From NCBI GenBank assembly GCA_024278975.1, contig JAJRSD010000031.1, positions 62,001 to 126,000 on the forward strand: a stretch of 64,000 nucleotides of DNA, given 5' to 3'. The position numbers and the translations under genes were made by a program. This document shows, one piece after another, positions 8,629 through 18,134 of the stretch. Positions within the stretch are counted from its first letter, which is position 1, and every line of letters starts with the position of its first letter. Source of the stretch: Bacteroidota bacterium. GTDB lineage: Bacteria > Bacteroidota > Bacteroidia > Bacteroidales > Prolixibacteraceae. Below the pieces are notes generated by a model. The model had not been told where the DNA came from and ran no database searches. It saw only the letters and a program-made list of their open reading frames with translations.

Positions 8629-11178
8629 TCACCTAATCACACTCCCAAAAAACACCGAATTAGAAAACAGTTTATTTGTACCCATCCATATTCCACGGAA
8701 AGTCATATTTTCGTGATAACTAATTAATTTCCCCCTGCCAATATTTTGTACAGAAACTACCGGAGTACTTTTAATTCTATCTAAATTTTCACCAGATACA
8801 AAACCACTTAAATATGGTTCGTCAGTGTAATTAACAGGTTCTGCGTATTTTATTCCAAGTGACTTTGCAACCGAAGTTCCGGCTTTAAAAATTGGTAATT
8901 CTTTTTCTAAATATCCCCAACAAAGTGGATGTGTAATATCCATTTCGGTATTAAATATAGCTCCGCTAATGTAGTTTTTATTAGAAGCTTTTCTACGGTC
9001 GGCATAAGTATAAACCAAAGTAGAATCGGGTGTAACTCTTTTTTTGAACGTTGTTTTGCCAATCTCATTTTTGGCAGCCCACGATGTTGCACTTTTATAA
9101 GCAATAATATTACCACCCTGCACTGCCCACGATTTTAGTTTTTCAACATCGCTTTTATTCCACTCGCGATACGAACCGCCGGGCAAAATAATAGTATTAT
9201 ATTTTTTTAGATTAATTGAACTCAAACGGTTTGTTTCAACCATAGTAACCGGAACACTGTAACGTTGATCGAACAGATGCCAGATTTCTCCTGCATCGCG
9301 ACTGCTTGCACTTCCATCAACAAACATCAATATTTCAGGTTTGTTTAATACTGCAAAACTGTTGCTACCCAAATCAATTCCTTTTGGCGAAAGTCCGGTT
9401 GTTAATCCATAAAAATCGATTCCTGTTTCGATGGTAATTTTGGTAATTAAACTAAAAATTTCATTCTCATTTAGTTTTTGTCCGCTAACCGGAATTAAAA
9501 TTGTGCCGTATGTAAACTGTTCTTCGTTACCATCTATTTCGAAACTGAATTTATTGGAAGCAACTTTAGTAATCAATCCTGCTTTTTGTAGTTTATAAAG
9601 AGCTTTTGGTGCAGTATATTCGTTCCACCTAAAAAGATATGCCAGACTACTTTTTCCGCCAATAATTTTTCTTTCAATTTTTAGTGCTGTTACTCTCTCC
9701 GAAAAACTAACATCGTTTAAAGAGCCAATTTCGGCAAATCGAACATTTAAAGAATAAGGGATTGTCCATGTTGAAACATCATAAAAAGTACTATCTTGAA
9801 ATTTTGTAACATCCTGAAAGATTGATTTCAACAATCTGTATTGCTTCTGTTTTAGTGGTACAACAAAACTGGTTTCGGCTTTAAATTCAATATCGTCAGC
9901 GGTTAAATCATTTTCATTTTTATAAACTTCAATCTGATGCCCGTTTAGAAAATCAACAAAGTATTGTGTTTTAACTTTATCATTTTCGTTACCAAAAATA
10001 TACACTTTTATTGGATCTTTATCAGCAAGTTGAAGTGCGCTCGAATAAAATTCTTTTTGGTGATCGAGTAAATCATCTTTTAAATCAATCGCTGCTTCCA
10101 AAGTAGAAAGAGAGACAGTAAACTGGTTTTTAATTCCAAAAGCCAACGACTTTAATCCGTTTGATGTTTCGCGATACCGACCGCGAAATCCGGCCTGTTC
10201 AAATAAAATCCCAACGCTGCCATTAATGTCGGGATACGAAGAACCTTTTCCGAAATAGTAGTCGTCGAACTGCTCTTCAGAAAAATATACAGAGCCAATT
10301 TTGTCTAAAAACCGTGCATGATATTTTGCAATTTCGTGTGTAAGCACATAATTATTTTCCGGTGTTAGCGGATTATTTCTGCTGGGTACTCCAGGCTGAA
10401 AAAAGAAGGTCGAATTTGATCCCATTTCATGATGATCGGTAACAATGTTTGGTAGCCACTCATGAAATTTAGCAACCCTGCCACGGCTTTCAGGATTAAC
10501 AAGCAAAAGATAATCGCGGTTTAAATCGAACCAATAATGATTTGTTCTTCCGCCTGGCCAGACTTCTCTAAATTGACGCGAATCGCTATTTGCTGAAACA
10601 GTTGCACTTTGGTGCATATTTGCCCAGGTACTATGACGCGTAAATCCATCGGGGTTTAAACATGGGTCAACCAAAACGATAGTACTTTCTAAAAGTTTAT
10701 CAATTTTATCGCCCTCGGCAGCAGCTAAATAGTAAGCAGTTAAAACAGACGAATTGGGGCCACTCGACTCGTTTCCGTGAACGCCATAAGTTAGCGAAAC
10801 AACAAGTGGAACATTTTTATTCGAAATATTTTCATCAGGATTAGCATGTTTTATGTGCAGTTGTTTTATTTCATCCAATTTTTTTTGATTATTTTCTGAT
10901 GTAAAAATCACCTGAACCAGCGGGCGGTTTTCCCACGAACGTGCGTACTCCTGAATAATTGCACGGTCAGATTGTTTTGCAATCTCTTTCATGTATAACA
11001 AAATCTGGTCGTGTGTTAAATGCCACTCCCCCATTTGTTGCCCAAAAAATTGTTCGGGCGTGGGAATATCCTTATTATACGTTACATCGTCGGGTAAAAA
11101 ATAATCCAATTTTTCCTGAGAATTTACAATCAACGAAAAATTAAAAACAAATAGAATAAGAAATAGGATTTTTTTCAT
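8629..11178 (-). CDS. Secreted M14-family zinc carboxypeptidase with C-terminal amidotransferase-like domain
   Basis: An 849-aa exported protein (signal peptide to about residue 20, IVNSQEK) of the peptidase M14 family. Zinc ligands are visible in YGVHGNESSG (His/Glu near 137), and a later His in DHHEMGS. The FEQAGFRGRY segment supplies the probable catalytic Glu region. The C-terminal third (from about residue 610) contains MFVDGSASS..., TIILPGGSYREW and GGNIIAYKSA, resembling a class-I glutamine amidotransferase-like fold without a recognisable catalytic triad; such two-part M14 proteins occur in Bacteroidota. It is convergent with the anti-sigma gene (6 nt between stops). It has no ECF-type motif upstream, so it is not obviously part of that regulon. 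It is probably extracytoplasmic protein or peptide degradation. Confidence 0.88.
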   Translation of the reverse strand: MKKILFLILFVFNFSLIVNSQEKLDYFLPDDVTYNKDIPTPEQFFGQQMGEWHLTHDQILLYMKEIAKQSDRAIIQEYARSWENRPLVQVIFTSENNQKKLDEIKQLHIKHANPDENISNKNVPLVVSLTYGVHGNESSGPNSSVLTAYYLAAAEGDKIDKLLESTIVLVDPCLNPDGFTRHSTWANMHQSATVSANSDSRQFREVWPGGRTNHYWFDLNRDYLLLVNPESRGRVAKFHEWLPNIVTDHHEMGSNSTFFFQPGVPSRNNPLTPENNYVLTHEIAKYHARFLDKIGSVYFSEEQFDDYYFGKGSSYPDINGSVGILFEQAGFRGRYRETSNGLKSLAFGIKNQFTVSLSTLEAAIDLKDDLLDHQKEFYSSALQLADKDPIKVYIFGNENDKVKTQYFVDFLNGHQIEVYKNENDLTADDIEFKAETSFVVPLKQKQYRLLKSIFQDVTKFQDSTFYDVSTWTIPYSLNVRFAEIGSLNDVSFSERVTALKIERKIIGGKSSLAYLFRWNEYTAPKALYKLQKAGLITKVASNKFSFEIDGNEEQFTYGTILIPVSGQKLNENEIFSLITKITIETGIDFYGLTTGLSPKGIDLGSNSFAVLNKPEILMFVDGSASSRDAGEIWHLFDQRYSVPVTMVETNRLSSINLKKYNTIILPGGSYREWNKSDVEKLKSWAVQGGNIIAYKSATSWAAKNEIGKTTFKKRVTPDSTLVYTYADRRKASNKNYISGAIFNTEMDITHPLCWGYLEKELPIFKAGTSVAKSLGIKYAEPVNYTDEPYLSGFVSGENLDRIKSTPVVSVQNIGRGKLISYHENMTFRGIWMGTNKLFSNSVFFGSVIR

Positions 11179-11308
11179 TTTAGCTGGAATTTAAATAAAA
11201 GCCGAAGATTGGAAAAATAAATGGAGTATTCAAAAAAATATGCAAAAGTGTTATACCGGTTTAACAGAATGCCAAATAAAAATATTTGCATTTCTTTTCA
11301 TTTCCAAC

Positions 11309-11337
11309 GCAACCCTTTTTGCACATTTTGCATCTAT
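11309..11337 (+). promoter_or_regulatory. ECF-type promoter for the barrel/LVIVD operon
   Basis: GCAACC (11309-11314), exactly 16 nt, CATCTAT (11331-11337), preceded by CCAAC as in the serpin promoter. Transcription would begin about 15 nt before the ATG at 11358. It is the third copy of the motif and the only one far (4.7 kb) from the sigma-factor gene. Confidence 0.72.
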
Positions 11338-11357
11338 TAAAAAAAACTTAATTAATT

Positions 11358-12122
11358 ATGAAAAAATTGTTGCTTTTTGTGTTAGTCGCACTCATCGCTT
11401 TTCCCGTTTTAGCTCAAACAAAAAAAGGGTATGTTTATCTGAAAAACGGGTCAGTTTTAAAAGGAAAGTATAATTACTCCGACAATCTGGAGAAACTTCA
11501 GGTAAAAACGTCGGAAGGAGTATGGATTTTTGATGCCAGCGAAGTTGATAGTATTAAAACAAATTTATATAGTAGTAAAAACTTCGAGAAACAAAATTCT
11601 GAATCTCCCATTTTTGTTCGAACCGAAATTGGAGTTCTTATTGGAAATTCTGAAAATAGTCAATCCGCACCATTTAGTTTAACATCATCTGTCAACTATT
11701 CAATCGATAAAAACTTTTCGGTTGGAGCCGGAGTTGGAGCTGAATTTCTGAAAGAGACTTATTTGCCAATTTTTGTTAACCTCGAATATAAATTTAGAGA
11801 TTCATATTCAACACCATATCTTTTTTTGAAAACCGGTTATCAAATTCCTCTGGAAGAATCGAGAGAAATATATTACAACGGTTATCAACCCTGGAGTAGC
11901 AGTTTTTGGCCAGGTCCTGATTATTCGCAAGAACCGATGGATACAAAAGGTGGATTTTTAATAAATCCGGGAGTGGGTTATCAGCGAATGTTTTCATCGG
12001 GTTTTGGAATGTCGTTTGCTTTTGGCTACCAGTTTCACAGACTACACTACGCGGGCGAAAACGACTATGGACTAGACATCGACTACAATCGTTTAACAAT
12101 TAAATTAGGTTTCATATTTTAA
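11358..12122 (+). CDS. Outer-membrane beta-barrel protein, predicted ECF target
   Basis: A 254-aa protein with a signal peptide (MKKLLLFVLVALIAFPVLAQ). Residues 22-70 form a small beta domain (KGYVYLKNGSVLKGKYNY... VWIFDASEVDSI) often seen as a periplasmic plug or SH3-like segment. Residues 80-254 are strands of a beta-barrel ending in the aromatic terminus KLGFIF. The ATG at 11358 lies just downstream of an ECF-type promoter. It is followed after 12 nt by the LVIVD lipoprotein, so the two form an operon. Function is unknown; surface or envelope maintenance is inferred from regulation. Confidence 0.78.
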   Translation: MKKLLLFVLVALIAFPVLAQTKKGYVYLKNGSVLKGKYNYSDNLEKLQVKTSEGVWIFDASEVDSIKTNLYSSKNFEKQNSESPIFVRTEIGVLIGNSENSQSAPFSLTSSVNYSIDKNFSVGAGVGAEFLKETYLPIFVNLEYKFRDSYSTPYLFLKTGYQIPLEESREIYYNGYQPWSSSFWPGPDYSQEPMDTKGGFLINPGVGYQRMFSSGFGMSFAFGYQFHRLHYAGENDYGLDIDYNRLTIKLGFIF

Positions 12123-12134
12123 AAAATAAGAATC

Positions 12135-13424
12135 ATGAAAACAATTAGAAATATATTTACACTACTTATTTTATTTATTGCGTTTAACTCGTGTATGGAC
12201 GAATACACAGAGGTTTTTACAGCTAACTCGCCAGTTTATATGTCGTACGAAGATTTACGTGAAGCGGTAAAAATTACATCGGCGCGCGATTTGGAAAACA
12301 CCGGTAAAATTTATTTTAAAGACGGTTATATTTTTGTGAACGAAGAGTTAAAAGGCATTCATATTATCGACAATCAGAATCCTGCAAATCCACAAAATAT
12401 TGGTTTTATCGAAATACCGGGTAACGTTGACATTGCTGTTAAAAATAACATTTTATATGCCGATAGTTATATCGATTTGGTAGCCATCGATATTTCGAAT
12501 ATAACAAATCCGGTTGTAGTAAAACGTATCGAAGATGTTTTTCCATACACAACTCCTGCTCCCAAAAACGAAGATTATCGAGTGGCAGAAATTGATGAAG
12601 AGAAAGGTGTTGTAATTGATTGGGAGATAAAAAAAGTGCGACAAAAAATGGAGTACCACTACTACCCGGTTTATTATGGAATGCGCAACGAAATGAGTCT
12701 TGCTTCAAGAGATGCCGGATTTGGTGGTGCAGTACCGGCAAATGGAAACTCGTTTGGCGTTGGCGGTTCTATGGCTCGCTTTGGTTTATACAACGACTAT
12801 TTGTACGTTGTTGACCACGCAACACTTTTTATGTTCGATGTTAAAACCCCGGAATCTCCCAGCAATATTGGAAAGCAAAATGTGGGCTGGGACATTGAAA
12901 CAATGTTTATTTACGACGGACATATGTTTTTTGGAACTCAATCAGGAATGCAGATTTACAGTCTCGAAGTACCAACAGTACCGAAACATACTGGTAGTTT
13001 TTGGCACGTTACAAGTTGCGACCCGGTTGTAATTTCTGATGGTTTTGCATATATAACATTACGTGGTGGAACGCGTTGCGGCAGCAGTGTAAACCGATTG
13101 GATGTACTAAAATTATCTGACAATTATACAGAGAATCAGTTATTGGCTTCTTATCCTTTAAACGGTCCGTATGGATTGGGAATAGATGACCAAACCCTGT
13201 TTATTTGTGACGGTGATGCCGGATTAAAAGTTTATGACATTGCAGACAAAACTCACATCGACGACCATCAGATTGCCAGTTTTTCAAACATAAATACTTT
13301 CGATGTAATCCCGTTTAACGATTATCTTTTTATGATTGGCGACGACGGTTTTTACCAGTACGACTATTCCGATTTGCAAAATATTCATCAGATTAGTTTT
13401 ATTCCGGTTAAAAAAGAGAAGTAG
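12135..13424 (+). CDS. LVIVD-repeat (beta-propeller) lipoprotein
   Basis: A 429-aa lipoprotein: SPII signal with lipobox FNSC (Cys about 20). It has repeated LVIVD-type units of the form 'i-yv-d----l-iiDisnp--P--vg': KGIHIIDNQNPANPQNIGFI, LVAIDISNITNPVVV, LFMFDVKTPESPSNIG and LKVYDIADKT. These repeats build a beta-propeller on bacterial and archaeal surface proteins. It is the second gene of the ECF-controlled barrel operon, 12 nt after its partner, so it is probably an outer-membrane-anchored component working with that barrel. No catalytic motif is seen and the ligand is unknown. Confidence 0.85.
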   Translation: MKTIRNIFTLLILFIAFNSCMDEYTEVFTANSPVYMSYEDLREAVKITSARDLENTGKIYFKDGYIFVNEELKGIHIIDNQNPANPQNIGFIEIPGNVDIAVKNNILYADSYIDLVAIDISNITNPVVVKRIEDVFPYTTPAPKNEDYRVAEIDEEKGVVIDWEIKKVRQKMEYHYYPVYYGMRNEMSLASRDAGFGGAVPANGNSFGVGGSMARFGLYNDYLYVVDHATLFMFDVKTPESPSNIGKQNVGWDIETMFIYDGHMFFGTQSGMQIYSLEVPTVPKHTGSFWHVTSCDPVVISDGFAYITLRGGTRCGSSVNRLDVLKLSDNYTENQLLASYPLNGPYGLGIDDQTLFICDGDAGLKVYDIADKTHIDDHQIASFSNINTFDVIPFNDYLFMIGDDGFYQYDYSDLQNIHQISFIPVKKEK

Positions 13425-13525
13425 AGAATATTAGGTTCTGTCAATTAGATAATGTTTTGAATTGAAGATTGTCATTATTTTTTCTTTTTTGTACCTTTAT
13501 AAAATAATTTGAAAAGAATAGTGAA

Positions 13526-13729
13526 ATGGATGGAATTAAATATTTAACAGATGAGAAGGGAAAAAGAATAGCTATTCAGATTGATTTATATAAGCATAAA
13601 AAGTTTATTTATGAGTATATTGAATTTATTGAAGATAGAAATGATATCATGAATTCTCAGTTTGAACCAACTGTTACTTTTGAAGAAGTTCTTAAGAAAT
13701 TTGAAAATCTTCATGGGGAAAAAATATAA
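13526..13729 (+). CDS. Antitoxin of a RelE/ParE-type module
   Basis: A 67-aa acidic protein without a clear DNA-binding fold in view: an N-terminal strand region (YLTDEKGKRIAIQIDL) and a helical C-terminus (VTFEEVLKKFENL), the usual arrangement where the C-terminal helix wraps the toxin. It overlaps the toxin start by 17 nt, typical of type II pairs. A possible -7 element TACCTTTA lies at 13492-13499. The assignment rests on partner and size rather than a strong motif. Confidence 0.7.
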   Translation: MDGIKYLTDEKGKRIAIQIDLYKHKKFIYEYIEFIEDRNDIMNSQFEPTVTFEEVLKKFENLHGEKI

Positions 13730-13976
13730 AATAGTCTTTAGAAAATCTGCTGAAAAGCAATTACTTAAATTGCCTAAAGAGGTAGGTGTGCATTTAATTA
13801 GTCAGATAAGAACTCTTTCTGAAAATCCAATTCCCAGAGGTGCAATAAAAATGAAAGGTTTTAACAATATTTTTAGATTACGTTTTACTAATTATAGAAT
13901 AGTTTATCGAATCGAAAAAAATGAACTAATTGTTGAGATAATAAAAATTGGACATCGACAAAATATTTATAAATAG
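13713..13976 (+). CDS. RelE/ParE-family toxin
   Basis: An 87-aa protein of the RelE/ParE superfamily: basic N-terminal strand (KKYKIVFRKSAEKQLLKLPK), two helices, then a beta-sheet with NIFRLRFTNYRIVYRIE and the terminal KIGHRQNIYK. The terminal His/Arg/Tyr region is typical of mRNA interferases of this fold. An open frame extends upstream, but the ATG at 13713 is chosen because the homologous part begins there and it gives the standard antitoxin overlap. The pair stands alone between an LVIVD gene and a transglycosylase gene, so it is a chromosomal accessory module. Confidence 0.85.
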   Translation: MGKKYKIVFRKSAEKQLLKLPKEVGVHLISQIRTLSENPIPRGAIKMKGFNNIFRLRFTNYRIVYRIEKNELIVEIIKIGHRQNIYK

Positions 13977-13997
13977 TATCAAAATTTTAAATAATTG

Positions 13998-14026
13998 AAA
14001 GGCTCAGCAAACTGCTGAGCCTTTTT
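13998..14026 (+). terminator. Rho-independent terminator after the toxin-antitoxin pair
   Basis: Perfect 9-bp stem GGCTCAGCA / TGCTGAGCC with a 3-nt loop, extended by flanking A/T pairs, followed by TTTTT. Confidence 0.9.
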
Positions 14027-14083
14027 CGTTGTTATCCAATTAGTAAATAGTACTTTTGCAAATTCGTCTCTAAAAACAATAAA

Positions 14084-15001
14084 ATGAGAAACAAAAAGTT
14101 GTGGAAAATATTGCTGCCAATAATTATTGCTGCCAAAATTACGGTGATAGTTTTAATTCTGGGTTCTGCCCGATCCGACAATTCTAAAATTATAGTAGAG
14201 TCGGGAATTGAATTTAAAGCACCCGAAATTCCCGAAGCAGTATCATTTGCCGGCGAACCAATGCCCATAGAACGTTTCGACATAAAAGAATCACTCGACC
14301 GCGAACTGCTTTCAAACGCCTATTTTCATTCGCAAACAATTAGATATATAAAGCTTGCACCTCGCTATTTCCCGGTAATTGAGCCAATTCTGAAAGAGAA
14401 AGGTATTCCCGACGATTTTAAATATCTCGCCGTTGCCGAAAGTGGTTTTAATCCGCGGGCAATTTCGCCGGCACGCGCAGCAGGTTTTTGGCAATTTATG
14501 AAAGGTACTGCGCAAGATTACGGACTGGAAGTAAATGCCTTGGTTGACGAACGTTACCACATAGAAAAATCGACTTACTCCGCTTGCCAGTATTTATTAG
14601 ACGCTCACAAAAAATTTGGAAACTGGACTCTCGTGGCAGCCTCATATAATCGCGGAATGGCAGGTATTAACCGTCAGTTGGTAAGACAAAAAACCGATAA
14701 TTATTATGAACTGTTAATTACAACAGAAACGGCACGCTATGTTTATAGAATTGCTGCGTTAAAACTAATTATGGAAAATCCGGAGAGATATAATTTTTCT
14801 ATTTCGGATGATGAAAAATACCCGATAATTAAAACTAAGGAAGTTGTAATAAATGGTGCTGTTGCCGATTTTGCCGACTTTGCAAAAAAGCACGGAATTA
14901 GTTATAAACTGCTAAAAGACTTTAATCCCTGGCTGCGCGACAACCATTTGACCAATTCGAGAGGGAAAAAGTATTTGGTTAAAATACCGGTTTTGGATTG
15001 A
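14084..15001 (+). CDS. Lytic murein transglycosylase, SLT domain (MltD-like)
   Basis: A 305-aa exported or membrane-anchored enzyme (hydrophobic N-terminus, residues 7-27) that cleaves peptidoglycan glycan strands to 1,6-anhydro products. The catalytic core is at about 95-200: YLAVAESGFNPRAISPARA carries the catalytic Glu, and GFWQFM and AASYNRG complete the GH23 signature. The last 60 residues (VADFADFAKKHGISYKLLKDFNPWL) look like a LysM-type or related cell-wall-binding segment. It is monocistronic, after the TA terminator. A second, larger MltD-like protein is encoded at 50.8-52.3 kb. Confidence 0.9.
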   Translation: MRNKKLWKILLPIIIAAKITVIVLILGSARSDNSKIIVESGIEFKAPEIPEAVSFAGEPMPIERFDIKESLDRELLSNAYFHSQTIRYIKLAPRYFPVIEPILKEKGIPDDFKYLAVAESGFNPRAISPARAAGFWQFMKGTAQDYGLEVNALVDERYHIEKSTYSACQYLLDAHKKFGNWTLVAASYNRGMAGINRQLVRQKTDNYYELLITTETARYVYRIAALKLIMENPERYNFSISDDEKYPIIKTKEVVINGAVADFADFAKKHGISYKLLKDFNPWLRDNHLTNSRGKKYLVKIPVLD

Positions 15002-15010
15002 AGAAAGTTT

Positions 15011-15030
15011 ACAGTCGCAGTGAACAGTGA
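15011..15030. repeat. Short stuttering heptamer/hexamer repeat
   Basis: ACAGTCG-CAGTGA-ACAGTGA (7-6-7 bp) begins 10 nt after the stop of the transglycosylase gene. It resembles the longer arrays at 42860, 49208 and 61548 in unit size and in its position at a gene end. Confidence 0.4.
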
Positions 15031-15097
15031 AAAAAGGATGACATCTTTCTTTATGTAAACAAAAAAGATGTCATTCTTAATACGATTTTTGCAAGAA

Positions 15098-15163
15098 CGT
15101 TATTCCTAACTTGATTCGGAATCTATTAGTTAGCAAGATGCTGAAATGAATTCAGCATGACGG
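15098..15163. repeat. REP-like dispersed repeat, copy 1
   Basis: A double-hairpin element: a degenerate first hairpin (ATTCCTAACTTGATTCGGAAT), then GATGCTGAAATGAATTCAGCAT, ending ATGACG. A second copy is at 35942-36009, roughly 80 percent identical by eye. It is intergenic upstream of uvrA. Confidence 0.7.
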
Positions 15164-15236
15164 TCATACATATGTTGCCGTTAAAAAATAAACAATTATA
15201 AACAGATGAAAATAAAAGAAGCACTTAAATAGTTGA

Positions 15237-18122
15237 ATGAAAAAAACAAGTTCAAATAAAAATATAAAAACCGAACAGGTTGAGCCGGAAGAGAAAATAG
15301 TGGTTCTTGGTGCGCGTGTTCACAACCTAAAAAATATTGATGTTGAAATTCCGCGAAACAAACTTACCGTAATTACAGGTTTAAGTGGAAGCGGTAAATC
15401 TTCGTTGGCTTTCGATACAATTTATGCGGAAGGACAGCGACGTTACATCGAAACATTTTCGGCGTATGCCCGTTCATTTTTGGGAAATATGGAACGCCCC
15501 GATGTGGATAAAATTACCGGGTTGAGTCCGGTGATTTCAATCGAGCAAAAAGTAACCACAAAAAACCCACGCTCGACGGTTGGCACTGTTACCGAGATTT
15601 ACGATTTTCTACGACTTTTATATGCCCGTGCAGGCGAAGCTTTTTCGTATAACACCGGCGAAAAAATGGTAAAATATACCGAGGAGAAAATCATTCAACT
15701 TATAAAAAACGATTTTGCCGGAAAACGAATTAACATTCTGGCACCCGTTGTTAAAGGACGAAAAGGACATTATCGCGAGCTTTTCGAGCAAATAAGAAGG
15801 AAAGGATTTTTAACTGCCCGCATTGATGGAGAGATTACTGAGTTAATTTATAACCACCGTGTTGATCGCTATAAAAACCACTTCATAGAAATAGTAATTG
15901 ATAAACTTGTGGTTGACGATGCAAGCAATCAACGATTAAAAGAGAGCATTCAAACTGCAATGAAACATGGTCATGGAATTTTGATGATTCTCGACCACGA
16001 CACACAGGAAGCTAAATATTACAGCAGGTTGTTAATGTGTCCAACAACGGGCATTTCGTATAACGAACCGGCTCCGCATAATTTTTCGTTTAACTCGCCT
16101 CAGGGAGCTTGCCAGCGTTGTAATGGATTGGGGCAGGTAACCGAAATTGACATGAATAAAATTATGCCCGACAAAAGTAAAAGCATTTCTAAGGGTGGAA
16201 TTGCTCCGTTGGGTTCATACAAAAATTCGTTGATTTTTTGGCAAATTGAAGCGCTTGGCGAAAAGCACAATTTTAAATTAACCACCCCGGTAAAAGACAT
16301 TTCGGAAGAGGGCTTGCAGGCTGTTCTTTTTGGAACAAACGAACGCATTCAGCTAAAAAATACACCACTCGGAACAAGCATGAATTACCTGATGAGTTAC
16401 GATGGTGTTATAAAATATATCGATAGCCAGCGCGAAGACAACACCTCTAAAACGGCGCAGAAATGGGCGAATCAGTTTGTAAAGAAATTGGAGTGTCCCG
16501 AATGTAACGGAAAGCGGTTAAAAAAAGAGTCGCTTCACTTTAAAATCGATGGTAAAAATATCTCGGAAATTGCGCAATTAGATTTGAATGAGTTGGGCGA
16601 TTGGTTTACCGGATTAGAAGAGAGAATTACCGAACGCCAGCGAAAAATTGGCACCGAAGTAATTAAGGAAATCCGCGACCGGCTTGGCTTTATGCTGGGA
16701 GTTGGGTTGAATTATCTTGCACTCGACCGAACTGCTAAAAGTCTTTCCGGTGGCGAGTCGCAGCGAATACGACTTGCTACTCAAATTGGTTCGCAGCTTG
16801 TAAATGTGCTTTATATTTTAGACGAGCCAAGTATTGGGTTACATCATCGCGACAACCTGAAACTGATAAAAGCACTGGAGCAGCTACGAGATTCAGGGAA
16901 CTCGGTAATTGTTGTTGAACACGACAAAGATACGATGATGCATGCTGATTATTTAATCGACATGGGACCGCACGCCGGCAGGCACGGCGGCGAAATTGTA
17001 TTTGCCGGAAAACCCAAAGATATTTTAAAAGCAAAAAGTTTAACCGCCGATTATCTGAATAACCGAAAACAGATTCATATTCCCGATAAACGAAGAGATG
17101 GAGAATCTGATGTTTTGGAGTTAAAAGGATGTACCGGGAATAATTTAAAATCGGTGAATGTAAAAATTCCATTGGGGAAATTTATATGCGTTACCGGTGT
17201 GTCGGGAAGCGGAAAATCGACACTGATAAACGAAACATTGCAGCCCATTTTAAGTCAGCATTTTTACAAATCAGTGAAAGACCCGCTACCCTACAAATCG
17301 GTAAAAGGATTTGATTTAATTGATAAGGTTATTCGTGTAGATCAATCGCCAATTGGGCGCACACCGCGCTCGAATCCTGTAACTTATACTAATATTTTTT
17401 CTGATATCAGAAGTCTGTTTGCTTTGTTACCCGAGGCAAAAATACGAGGTTATAAACCCGGGCGTTTTTCGTTTAATGTAAAAGGTGGCAGGTGCGAAGA
17501 GTGTCAGGGCGGAGGATTAAAACTAATTGAAATGAACTTTTTGCCCGATGTTTACGTGCATTGCGATAAATGTAATGGCAAGCGTTATAATCGCGAAACA
17601 CTGGAAGTTCGTTATAAAGGAAAATCAATCAGCGACGTGTTGGCAATGACCATAAATATGGGAGTTGAATTTTTCGAACTCATCCCCTCCATTTCAACAA
17701 AATTAAAAACTTTGCAGGATGTTGGATTGGGTTATATAACACTCGGTCAGTCGTCAACAACACTTTCAGGTGGCGAGTCGCAGCGGGTAAAACTGGCTGC
17801 CGAACTGGCAAAACGCGACACCGGAAAAACTATTTATATTCTGGATGAACCTACTACAGGATTACATTTCGAAGATATTCGTGTGCTTTTGGAAGTACTG
17901 AACAAATTGGTTGACAAAGGAAATACGGTAATTGTAATTGAGCATAATATGGATGTTATTAAAGTTGCCGACCACATTATTGATATCGGTCCCGAAGGCG
18001 GTAAAAACGGCGGTAAAATTCTCTGTACCGGCACTCCTGAAGAGATCGTTAAAAACCGGAGATCTTTTACTGCTGAGTTTTTAAAAGAGGAGCTGGAGGC
18101 ATCTTCTAATAACCATGGTTAA
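15237..18122 (+). CDS. uvrA: Excinuclease ABC subunit A
   Basis: UvrA is the damage-recognition ATPase of nucleotide excision repair that loads UvrB. The 961-aa protein is full length: Walker [10 protein letters not shown] (about residue 48) and GVSGSGKST (about 655), ABC signatures LSGGESQR (about 503 and 843), and zinc-finger cysteine pairs [20 protein letters not shown] and CDKCNGKRY. The start at 15237 fits the family N-terminus, with a short lysine-rich extension before [16 protein letters not shown]. It is convergent with the SSS transporter gene. A decayed copy of its 3' third lies 6.5 kb downstream at 24321-24747. Confidence 0.98.
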   Translation: MKKTSSNKNIKTEQVEPEEKIVVLGARVHNLKNIDVEIPRNKLTVITGLSGSGKSSLAFDTIYAEGQRRYIETFSAYARSFLGNMERPDVDKITGLSPVISIEQKVTTKNPRSTVGTVTEIYDFLRLLYARAGEAFSYNTGEKMVKYTEEKIIQLIKNDFAGKRINILAPVVKGRKGHYRELFEQIRRKGFLTARIDGEITELIYNHRVDRYKNHFIEIVIDKLVVDDASNQRLKESIQTAMKHGHGILMILDHDTQEAKYYSRLLMCPTTGISYNEPAPHNFSFNSPQGACQRCNGLGQVTEIDMNKIMPDKSKSISKGGIAPLGSYKNSLIFWQIEALGEKHNFKLTTPVKDISEEGLQAVLFGTNERIQLKNTPLGTSMNYLMSYDGVIKYIDSQREDNTSKTAQKWANQFVKKLECPECNGKRLKKESLHFKIDGKNISEIAQLDLNELGDWFTGLEERITERQRKIGTEVIKEIRDRLGFMLGVGLNYLALDRTAKSLSGGESQRIRLATQIGSQLVNVLYILDEPSIGLHHRDNLKLIKALEQLRDSGNSVIVVEHDKDTMMHADYLIDMGPHAGRHGGEIVFAGKPKDILKAKSLTADYLNNRKQIHIPDKRRDGESDVLELKGCTGNNLKSVNVKIPLGKFICVTGVSGSGKSTLINETLQPILSQHFYKSVKDPLPYKSVKGFDLIDKVIRVDQSPIGRTPRSNPVTYTNIFSDIRSLFALLPEAKIRGYKPGRFSFNVKGGRCEECQGGGLKLIEMNFLPDVYVHCDKCNGKRYNRETLEVRYKGKSISDVLAMTINMGVEFFELIPSISTKLKTLQDVGLGYITLGQSSTTLSGGESQRVKLAAELAKRDTGKTIYILDEPTTGLHFEDIRVLLEVLNKLVDKGNTVIVIEHNMDVIKVADHIIDIGPEGGKNGGKILCTGTPEEIVKNRRSFTAEFLKEELEASSNNHG

Positions 18123-18134
18123 ATATACCCAGAG

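Noticed and set aside
11240-11473. ORF overlapping the 5' end of the barrel gene at 11358
   Set aside because: It starts upstream of the ECF-type promoter and runs out of frame through the signal peptide of the better-supported gene.
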